In this document: piece after piece, positions 7,051-13,247 of the stretch | How positions within the stretch are numbered: the first letter of the stretch is position 1 | Layout: the number at the start of each line of letters is the position of its first letter | NCBI GenBank assembly: GCA_016840965.1 | Contig: JAEORI010000041.1 | Span: forward strand, 1 to 14,568 | Source: Candidatus Thorarchaeota archaeon | GTDB lineage: Archaea > Asgardarchaeota > Thorarchaeia > Thorarchaeales > Thorarchaeaceae | Direction of reading: 5' to 3' | Length of the DNA: 14,568 nucleotides | Translations under genes and position numbers: made by a program | Notes under the pieces: model-generated | Seen by the model: the letters and a program-made list of their open reading frames with translations, nothing else | Databases searched by the model: none | Told to the model about the DNA's origin: nothing

Positions 7051-7641
7051 CTAGTTTACAACTCGCTCAGCAACACCGCTTTTTGTCACGCTCATAACAC
7101 GGATGTCACCGCCTGACTGAGCGTCCCTTGCGATACCTGCTTTCACTGCATTTATTGCAATCTCTTCAGCTTCTCTCACAGTCAGGGTTGGCTTGTATCC
7201 ATCTTCAAGGACACCATATGCAGGTGCTGTTCCTGATCCTGCTGCTGTAAATTCGTCTGGAATTAGAGACCCTCCCATATCCAATGTGAAAAGCTGAGGT
7301 CCGTCAGCATCGACTCCAACCACAACAGTTTGAACAAATAGTGGTGCCATGCGTCTTGCATAGAGCGTATTGGCTAACATCTTTGAGAGCGCCTTCACAG
7401 TGATTTCCTTTTTCTGATTTAGCTCATAGAGTTTGATTTGAGCTTTTAATCTGTTAACCAGCATCTGATAATCCGAAGTGAGACCTGCGGATGCCAGAAC
7501 TATGGTATCTGTGAGTTTGAATGCTTTAACACCCTTGTCGGTCAAGACAAACGTGCCCCAAGTGATTAATGAGTCAGTAGCTACCACTACCCCATCACTG
7601 CACTTTATTCCGACAACAGTTGCACCAGTTGGAAGTGACAT
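7051..7641 (-). CDS. psmB: 20S proteasome beta-type subunit lacking the catalytic Thr1
   Basis: The fold is that of archaeal proteasome beta subunits, the inner rings of the 20S protease. From the normal processing point the sequence is MSLPTG | ATVVGIKCSDGVVVATD. The residue at position 1, normally the nucleophilic threonine, is Ala (codon GCA). The other active-site residues are kept when counted from this Ala: D17, K33, Ser in the GSG of AAGSGTAPAYGVLE (S130, family S129), and D167 and S170 in RDAQSGGD (family D166, S169). I infer a non-catalytic beta subunit that would pair with an active one encoded elsewhere, as in archaea with two beta genes. The N-terminal leader is only six residues. 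The start is the ATG at 7641, ten bases after a good GGAGG site; a TTG at 7647 is less likely. It leads the leftward cluster and is divergent from the NOG1-like gene. Confidence 0.9.
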   Translation of the reverse strand: MSLPTGATVVGIKCSDGVVVATDSLITWGTFVLTDKGVKAFKLTDTIVLASAGLTSDYQMLVNRLKAQIKLYELNQKKEITVKALSKMLANTLYARRMAPLFVQTVVVGVDADGPQLFTLDMGGSLIPDEFTAAGSGTAPAYGVLEDGYKPTLTVREAEEIAINAVKAGIARDAQSGGDIRVMSVTKSGVAERVVN

Positions 7642-7651
7642 TATCAATAAG

Positions 7652-7656
7652 CCTCC
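7652..7656 (-). promoter_or_regulatory. Shine-Dalgarno site of the proteasome subunit gene
   Basis: Read on the minus strand, the stretch GGAGGCTTATTGATAATG places a GGAGG core ten bases before the ATG at 7641. The in-frame TTG at 7647 would be only four bases from the site, which is too close, so the site decides for the ATG and thereby for the very short six-residue leader before the Ala at position 1. Confidence 0.6.
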
Positions 7657-7691
7657 AAAGCGGGAGTTCGTCTATGTTGGTCACGTCCGCT

Positions 7692-7703
7692 CGTTTTAAA
7701 ACG
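7692..7703. promoter_or_regulatory. Perfect palindromic TATA-like element CGTTTTAAAACG (divergent promoter)
   Basis: A 12-base perfect palindrome lies roughly in the middle of the 104-base gap between the divergent proteasome and NOG1-like genes. Its centre is about 57 bases from the proteasome ATG and 48 bases from the NOG1 ATG. If it works as a TATA box in both directions, transcription would start about 25 bases to either side. The resulting leaders would be short and would each include the ribosome binding site seen for that gene (GGAGG for psmB, GGAG at 7732-7735 for the GTPase). A regulator operator is the alternative reading. Confidence 0.5.
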
Positions 7704-7745
7704 TTTGCGAACTGTCCTATCTTGTCCTGATGGAGCTTGATTAAA

Positions 7746-8801
7746 ATGAAACGACTCAATCCCTTTGCAAATATACCTACTATAATGACAGCAGAGGAGA
7801 TTATCGAGTTTGCTCACAATCGGTCCACCAAAATAAGTATGAAAAGTTCACTTCGAATGAAGAAGATTGAACGTAGTCGTATCAGAGAAGTTGCCAGACT
7901 GCAAGAGTTCACAAAGCAGGTCAAGACTAAGCTCTCAGAGGCTGTAGAACAATTCCCCTCTGTTGAACGACTGCATCCTTTCTATGTCGAGCTATCTGAA
8001 ATCTTAGTGGGGAATGATAAATTAAAACAATCCCTGGGTGCAGTCTACAATTGTATTCCTCCAATTGATGATATTACAGACAAACACTTACAGGCTATCA
8101 AACTGGCTGATGATTTTCGTCATATGAAGAAATCAAGAAGTGCTGCAAAGGGAAGAATTTCCTCAATACTCCGAGCAACAGCGCCAAATCTGGACTTTAT
8201 AATCGAAGCAAAAAATATTCTCTCCAAACTTCCAGGGATTACACCAAACTCTCCGACAATAGTGTGCGCAGGATTTCCAAATGTAGGAAAATCAACACTT
8301 GTGAAAGCTGTTTCAACAGCTGAACCAGAGATTGCATATTACCCCTTCACTACAAAAAGTGTGATTGTCGGACATTTGAAAGTGGACAATCATAATGTAC
8401 AGATTGTGGACACTCCTGGTATCCTTGACAGACCAATGGCCAAGCGAAACGAGATTGAGCGCGAGGCTATTGCAGCATTGAAGTATCTCGCAAATGTCAT
8501 CATATTCATGATTGACCCCTCTGAAGCATGCGGGTGGACATTTGATCAACAATTGAATCTATTGAATGAAGTCAAGAAGATGTTTCCAATAAATCCCCTT
8601 TTGATAGTCTTGAATAAGATTGACATTACTCCCCCTGAAAAGCTCGAAGAGGCTCGAAAGATACTGCCCAATTGTCACGAGATTATAGCATCTGAGGGAG
8701 TCGGTGTTGAGAAACTGATTAGAAAAGCAGTCGAAGAAGTCGATCTGATGTCACTTCAGGAGTCCATTGATGATTATCTTGCATCTCTATCAGAGCGATA
8801 G
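7746..8801 (+). CDS. NOG1-like ribosome-biogenesis GTPase
   Basis: This GTPase of the OBG-related NOG1 family helps large ribosomal subunit assembly in eukaryotes and is presumed to do so in archaea. The 351-aa protein has a basic, helical N-terminal region (about 1-165), as in NOG1. The G domain follows, with the Walker A/G1 motif GFPNVGKST (176-184), the G2 threonine in YYPFTTK (198-204), G3 DTPG (222-225) and G4 NKID (290-293). It ends soon after the G domain and lacks the long C-terminal part of eukaryotic NOG1, which is usual for archaea. The start is the ATG at 7746, ten bases after GGAG (7732-7735); the in-frame TTG at 7737 is too close to that site. The last 12 bases overlap the convergent rtcA gene. 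Confidence 0.9.
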   Translation: MKRLNPFANIPTIMTAEEIIEFAHNRSTKISMKSSLRMKKIERSRIREVARLQEFTKQVKTKLSEAVEQFPSVERLHPFYVELSEILVGNDKLKQSLGAVYNCIPPIDDITDKHLQAIKLADDFRHMKKSRSAAKGRISSILRATAPNLDFIIEAKNILSKLPGITPNSPTIVCAGFPNVGKSTLVKAVSTAEPEIAYYPFTTKSVIVGHLKVDNHNVQIVDTPGILDRPMAKRNEIEREAIAALKYLANVIIFMIDPSEACGWTFDQQLNLLNEVKKMFPINPLLIVLNKIDITPPEKLEEARKILPNCHEIIASEGVGVEKLIRKAVEEVDLMSLQESIDDYLASLSER

Positions 8802-9851
8802 CCCCATACCTTCTACGAGAATAGTACCAGACTCTCCCGTTTTGCCCTGTAATTCAACTCTTGTTCCTAGAATTTGTTTCACGGCCCAGATGTTTGTTGT
8901 TAGATGAGAGGTAATCTTCGTCACACCAATCTTACTTGTTCCTTTTGCTACTGCAAGATAGGGGATGAGCATGTCACAAAGATGAGAATCAATTGTCATT
9001 CCTGTCGAAACTTCAGCCACAAGTTGAGAAGCTGCATCACGTCCAACATCTTCAGCACTCTTTCCACGTTCACCAAGTGAATCTGCTCCTATCCTGAATC
9101 CATACTCTGATTCAGCCCAAATCACAATACCACTTCCTGGCCCAAGATGTTTGTCTCTCTCTTTACTATATGACTCCCGATCAATGTGAGGCTCGACCTC
9201 TAGATTTCTGTGAATAATATCTCCTGCAGCAATCGCTTGTCTTTCTGCAACATGCCCGGGCAAACGCACACAATGGGATATTCCGCCTACACCGATGAGC
9301 TTACCAAATTGAACCCTCTCAAAGGACTTGATGCCATCTGTAGGGATTACATCACAAGTGACATACCCACCTCCTCGAGGATAATGCCCACGTCTTTCTT
9401 GGATAATTTCAATTTTCGACCCCAATATTTCTAAAGTGGGTACAAAGACATTCTGCAAATAGTCGATCGGTGGACTCCATTTCACATCGGTTCCACCACG
9501 TAGTTTGAAACTAACAGGTTCCGGAGATAATACAGCAGGTGGGAGTGCAGCTTGAAGAACTAGGGAGATTGATCCAGCAGTACCCACATCATAATTCACA
9601 TTTCCACCTCTATGTTGACGCGGCACAAATTCTACATCTGCACTCCCAACCTCCAGACCCTGAATTTTTGCATCAACGATTTTTCCAGTGACCTCAATTC
9701 CAGCAATATGTTGATGTTTGAGACCTGGTTTTGGTCTGCCTGCGCGAATGTTAGAGACTCGGATTGGCTTCATCGTCAGTGCTGACAGAGAAACTGCAGT
9801 TCGTAGAATCTGACCTCCTCCCTCGCCATATGAGCCATCAATCTCAATCAT
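8790..9851 (-). CDS. rtcA: RNA 3'-terminal phosphate cyclase
   Basis: RtcA uses ATP to turn an RNA 3'-phosphate into a 2',3'-cyclic phosphate, through a covalent enzyme-AMP on a histidine. The 353-aa length is normal. The N-terminus IEIDGSYGEGGGQILRTA (2-19) and the block RAGRPKPGLKHQH (36-48) are family hallmarks. RGGTDVKWSPPIDY (118-131) and the YPRGGGYV turn (157-164) follow. The catalytic histidine is kept in the DSHLCDMLIPYLA segment (H290), where bacterial enzymes read HLADQLL. The N-terminal ATG at 9851 begins directly before the first conserved strand. No RtcB ligase or RtcR regulator is visible nearby. It converges on the NOG1-like gene with a 12-base overlap, and is divergent from nadM across 116 bases. 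Confidence 0.95.
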   Translation of the reverse strand: MIEIDGSYGEGGGQILRTAVSLSALTMKPIRVSNIRAGRPKPGLKHQHIAGIEVTGKIVDAKIQGLEVGSADVEFVPRQHRGGNVNYDVGTAGSISLVLQAALPPAVLSPEPVSFKLRGGTDVKWSPPIDYLQNVFVPTLEILGSKIEIIQERRGHYPRGGGYVTCDVIPTDGIKSFERVQFGKLIGVGGISHCVRLPGHVAERQAIAAGDIIHRNLEVEPHIDRESYSKERDKHLGPGSGIVIWAESEYGFRIGADSLGERGKSAEDVGRDAASQLVAEVSTGMTIDSHLCDMLIPYLAVAKGTSKIGVTKITSHLTTNIWAVKQILGTRVELQGKTGESGTILVEGMGLSL

Positions 9852-9967
9852 ACATAGAACCCAGTGAGTAATCTATCAATCCCGTTATGAACTTCTTCCT
9901 TCAGGCTCATCCTTCGTCCAAGTACTAACCCTTATTTGTCATATGAGATACATCCAGAGCGGTTACA

Positions 9968-10492
9968 ATGCGGTCATTGTTCATTGGGCGGTTTCAGCCA
10001 ATCCATATAGGCCATATTCATACAATCAAGCAAATCTTAGCAAAGGACGAAGACATAATCATAGTCGTTGGTAGCTCCCAATACTCACACACACCTGACA
10101 ACCCTTTCACCGGTGGTGAGAGAGTGATGCTCATTCGACAGGCTCTGATTGATGAGAAGCTTCCCCTTGAACGTATCACTGTAATCCCTCTATCAGACAT
10201 CAATATTCATCCACTCTGGGTTAGTCATATGCGTTCTTTTGTACCCTATTTTGACAAAGCTTACAGCCACAATCCACTCGTCAAGAGACTATTGGAAGAT
10301 GGCGGCATCAAGACCGATTCAACAAAATTACTTGAGAGGTCAACATATAGTGCTAGCCATATCCGTGATTTGATACGATGGGGTAACGACGAATGGGAAA
10401 CTCTTGTCCCTAAAGGTGTCGTTGAACTAATCAAGAACTATAAACTCGATGAGCGAATCCGAGAAGTCGGTGAAATTCGCACGAAAAAGTAA
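9968..10492 (+). CDS. nadM: Nicotinamide-nucleotide adenylyltransferase (archaeal NadM type)
   Basis: NadM joins nicotinamide mononucleotide and ATP to make NAD+, the last step of NAD synthesis in archaea. The 174-aa protein has the nucleotidyltransferase HxGH signature in GRFQPIHIGH (7-16), close to its N-terminus as expected. It also has VVGSSQYSHTPDNPFTGGER (33-52) and, late in the chain, the ATP-binding segment YSASHIR (127-133), which corresponds to the family's ISGTxIR. That variant keeps the Ser and Arg but not the Thr. The start is the ATG at 9968; no strong ribosome binding site precedes it, and a TATA-like CTTATTTG at about 9931 would give a very short leader. The 116-base gap to rtcA shows nothing else I can support. 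Confidence 0.92.
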   Translation: MRSLFIGRFQPIHIGHIHTIKQILAKDEDIIIVVGSSQYSHTPDNPFTGGERVMLIRQALIDEKLPLERITVIPLSDINIHPLWVSHMRSFVPYFDKAYSHNPLVKRLLEDGGIKTDSTKLLERSTYSASHIRDLIRWGNDEWETLVPKGVVELIKNYKLDERIREVGEIRTKK

Positions 10493-10508
10493 CTTTTCTT
10501 GTCCAATC

Positions 10509-10518
10509 CTTTAAATAG
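10509..10518 (+). promoter_or_regulatory. TATA box for proS
   Basis: CTTTAAATAG lies just after the nadM stop and is a good match to the archaeal TATA consensus. A start about 25 bases downstream, near 10540, would give proS a leader of roughly 100 nucleotides, long for an archaeal mRNA. The rest of the 151-base gap has no convincing ORF. It holds a weak 6-bp inverted repeat, GCTAGG (10553-10558) with CCTAGC (10600-10605). Confidence 0.5.
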
Positions 10519-10631
10519 CCACTACAAAAACAGAATCTTGGTGAATATCAGTGCTAGGTGAATGTGTTCCGAAACTTCATTAAACAACTTATTCTCAGTC
10601 CTAGCCAATTCCATGCATTACAAACAAAGCA

Positions 10632-10635
10632 GAGG
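10632..10635 (+). promoter_or_regulatory. Shine-Dalgarno site of proS
   Basis: GAGG ends eight bases before the ATG at 10644 and supports that start over internal ATGs. Confidence 0.5.
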
Positions 10636-10643
10636 ATGATATC

Positions 10644-12122
10644 ATGAGCAACGAAAAGGATGAAACCAAACTAGCAATCTTTGACATGGACAAAGAGAAC
10701 AATTTTCCCGATTGGTATACTGAAATCTGTCGAGTTGCTGAACTTGCAGATGTCAGATATGGCGTGAAGGGATTCACACCATTTCCACCCTGGAGCTTCA
10801 TGAGCATGAACCTGATGTTTGAGATCTTGGAAGAAGTCCTCCAGAGAAAAGATCACCTGCCCATGTATTTTCCTACTGTCATTCCTGAGAGCAATTTGAC
10901 AAAAGAAGCACAGCATGTTGAAGGATTCACTCCTCAAGTCTTTTGGATAGAAGAGATTGGTTCAGGTGAAAAATTGGAAGAACGGCTAGCACTTAGACCA
11001 ACCAGTGAAACCGCCATTTATCCCATGTATTCACTTTGGGTGCGTAGCTGGCGTGACCTCCCCATGAAGAGATACCAACGGTGCTCCGTCTTCAGATCAG
11101 AGGTCAAGAGCACACGTCCGTTTCTCCGAGGAAGAGAATTTCTCTGGATTGAGAGTCATAATGTCTATGCCACACATGAGGAGGTAAAGGCACAGGTCAT
11201 AGAAGATTTGGAGACCTCAAAAGAAGTCTGCACTGATAACTTTGGACTACCTGTGATGGTGTTTCGAAGAACCCAATGGGACAAGTTTCCTGGTGGCTTG
11301 AACACATATGCAGCAGACACACTGATGCCTGATGGAAAAGTCATTCAGCTGCCCTCAACTCATGATTTGGGTGACAACTTTGCTAAAGCTTTTGAGATAA
11401 AGTATCTGAACAAGGACAATGAAATAGTCCATGCATGGCAGACCTGCTATGGACCTGCTATCTCTAGAATATACGGTGCAATGATCTCTGTCCATGGAGA
11501 CAATAAAGGACTCAGGTTGCCTTTCAAGGTCGCTCCTTATCAAGTAGTGATTGTACCCATTGTCAAGGGTAAGAATGTTGAATCGGTGTTGAAGTACTGC
11601 ATCGAAGTAAAGAAACAGCTGAAGAAATCAAGCATTCGTGTTCATCTCGATGACAGCGATTATACCCCGGGATGGAAATATCACTACTGGGAAATGAAAG
11701 GAGTTCCCATAAGAATTGAGGCTGGTCCTCGCGACATCAAACAAAACAGTGTAGTCTTGTTCCGTCGAGACACTATGAAACGTGAAACTGTTAATCTGAA
11801 AGAACTGAACAAGAGAGTTGCTTCTCTAGGAAAAGAGATTGATGCAAACCTTCTCAGGATGGCTGAAGCCAAGTTTGAAGGTCTTATCGTCGACGCAGAG
11901 CGTTTGGGCGAGATAGATGACACATTGGACCACGGAAAGATCGCAAGAGTCCCCTTCTGTTCCATAGAGATGGACGCTTATTCCTGTGCTGAAGAAATTG
12001 AGAAAAACACAAGTGGCGTAATTCGTGGAACTAGAATCGACATTGATGAAAAACCTGAAGGCGTCTGTGTAATATGCGGAAAGGTGGCTAAAGAGGTCGT
12101 TTATATAGCCAGGTCCTATTAG
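10644..12122 (+). CDS. proS: Prolyl-tRNA synthetase (archaeal/eukaryotic type)
   Basis: This class II synthetase charges tRNA(Pro) with proline in the cytosol. The 492-aa length and lack of the bacterial editing insertion place it in the archaeal/eukaryotic type. Visible motifs are RPTSETAIY (118-126), motif 2 around YQRCSVFRSE (144-153, R151) with RPFLRGREFLW (158-168), and motif 3 around SRIYGAMISVHGDNKGLRLP (274-293, R275). The anticodon-binding domain starts near APYQVVIVPI (297-306) and contains a GWKYHYWEMKGVP stretch (343-355). A C-terminal domain has four cysteines (C439, C448, C475, C478) that probably bind zinc, and the chain ends in Tyr, as is usual for this type. Motif 3 is preceded by WQTCYGPA where the common form is WQTSWG, a mild change. 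GAGG ends eight bases before the ATG. Confidence 0.96.
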   Translation: MSNEKDETKLAIFDMDKENNFPDWYTEICRVAELADVRYGVKGFTPFPPWSFMSMNLMFEILEEVLQRKDHLPMYFPTVIPESNLTKEAQHVEGFTPQVFWIEEIGSGEKLEERLALRPTSETAIYPMYSLWVRSWRDLPMKRYQRCSVFRSEVKSTRPFLRGREFLWIESHNVYATHEEVKAQVIEDLETSKEVCTDNFGLPVMVFRRTQWDKFPGGLNTYAADTLMPDGKVIQLPSTHDLGDNFAKAFEIKYLNKDNEIVHAWQTCYGPAISRIYGAMISVHGDNKGLRLPFKVAPYQVVIVPIVKGKNVESVLKYCIEVKKQLKKSSIRVHLDDSDYTPGWKYHYWEMKGVPIRIEAGPRDIKQNSVVLFRRDTMKRETVNLKELNKRVASLGKEIDANLLRMAEAKFEGLIVDAERLGEIDDTLDHGKIARVPFCSIEMDAYSCAEEIEKNTSGVIRGTRIDIDEKPEGVCVICGKVAKEVVYIARSY

Positions 12123-12189
12123 AGCAAAAGTCCATGATTTTCCAGATACACTTTTAGAAAATCGTGAAAATCTCTTGAGAGTCAAGTAG

Positions 12190-13173
12190 ATGAAAGTACT
12201 GGTCCCCTATCCCGATGAACTTGTGAAACTTTTCAAAGCAATAATCGGTGACAAAGCCGAGGTTGTTCAGTCAGAACTATCTGTAGAGTCAATGCTTGAA
12301 CATGGAGGGGCTGTGGAAATCATCGCATCTGTTCGAGTCCCTAGTGAATTCATTGCAAAGGCATCGAATCTTCGTATGATTCAAACATTCGGAGCTGGAA
12401 TCGATGGAGTCGACTTGAGTGCTGTGAGAGAGCGTGGAGATATTATTGTCTGTAACAATCATGTCAATTCTGCAGAAGTGGCTGAATTTGCCATATCCTT
12501 ACTTTTCGCAGTCGCTAAGAACCTTATTCCCAGTGACAGAGAACTCAGAACTGGGAACTGGGTCCACAGGTGGGGTGGTCCTGTTCCAAACCTTGAGATT
12601 CGAGGAAAGAGTGTACTCCTCATAGGATTGGGTCACATTGGAGCTGATATTGCCAAGAGATTGAAGTCGTTTGAAGTCACAATCATTGCAGCTACTCGTA
12701 GTGGGGCTTCAAGAAACAGCAATCTTGTGGACCAAGTAGTGAAAATTGATGAAGTTCAACCTCATGTCAAGGAGGCTGACTTTGTCATACTATCTTTGCC
12801 CCTAACAAATGAGTCCGAAGGTCTTGTCAATAGAGAGTTTCTCTCTTGGATGAAACCAACCTCTGTATTAGTGAATATATCCCGTGCCCAGATAGTTGAT
12901 GAACAAGCACTCTACAACGCGCTAAAGGAAAAGCGAATCCATGGTGCAGGAATCGATGTGTGGTGGAGGTACCCCTCAAAATGGCGCGGAACAGCAATTC
13001 CACCAGCGGATGTACCATTCCATGAGCTCGATAACATTGTAATAACACCTCATAGAGCGGCCTATTCTGAACACATTGAGCGTCAATTGTACCTGTTTGC
13101 AGCAGAAAATATCCTACGATTCATTCATGGTGAAACTCCACTGAATATAATAGACCTCGAACGTGGCTACTAA
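12190..13173 (+). CDS. D-isomer-specific 2-hydroxyacid dehydrogenase-like protein, altered catalytic site
   Basis: The 327-aa protein has the two-domain fold of D-2-hydroxyacid dehydrogenases, NAD(P)H enzymes that reduce 2-keto acids. It shows IQTFGAGIDGVD (64-75), the dinucleotide loop GLGHIG (146-151) in the RGKSVLLIGLGHIG block, and LVNISRAQIVDEQAL (227-241) with the substrate-binding Arg (R232). The catalytic His is in TPHRA (H288). The usual DVFxxEP segment reads DVWWRYP (256-262), so the catalytic Glu is replaced by Tyr (Y261). The stretch between this point and the His is longer than usual. The AATRSG after the second strand lacks the typical acidic residue and could favour NADP. The ATG start at 12190 lies 67 bases after proS; GAGAG precedes it. 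Substrate unknown; a phosphoglycerate dehydrogenase role is not supported. Confidence 0.82.
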   Translation: MKVLVPYPDELVKLFKAIIGDKAEVVQSELSVESMLEHGGAVEIIASVRVPSEFIAKASNLRMIQTFGAGIDGVDLSAVRERGDIIVCNNHVNSAEVAEFAISLLFAVAKNLIPSDRELRTGNWVHRWGGPVPNLEIRGKSVLLIGLGHIGADIAKRLKSFEVTIIAATRSGASRNSNLVDQVVKIDEVQPHVKEADFVILSLPLTNESEGLVNREFLSWMKPTSVLVNISRAQIVDEQALYNALKEKRIHGAGIDVWWRYPSKWRGTAIPPADVPFHELDNIVITPHRAAYSEHIERQLYLFAAENILRFIHGETPLNIIDLERGY

Positions 13174-13247
13174 TTTCCTAGACGGGAAAAATGTAGGAGA
13201 ACTTCTATCCCCCTGACATATGAGATTGTAATAGGGAGTAAAGTCTC

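Noticed and set aside
10553..10605. Inverted repeat GCTAGG/CCTAGC as a riboswitch or C/D RNA
   Set aside because: Only six pairs around a loop of more than 40 bases, with no C/D boxes or known riboswitch core.
12136..12172. Repeated GAAAATC with an upstream GATTTTC after proS
   Set aside because: AT-rich and short; pairing is weak and no T-run follows, so a terminator or operator cannot be supported.
11826..12185. 119-aa minus-strand ORF near the proS end
   Set aside because: It is antisense to the zinc-binding C-terminus of ProS, with no recognisable domain.
12190..13173. Naming the dehydrogenase as phosphoglycerate dehydrogenase (SerA)
   Set aside because: It lacks the regulatory C-terminal domain often found in SerA, and the catalytic Glu is replaced by Tyr.
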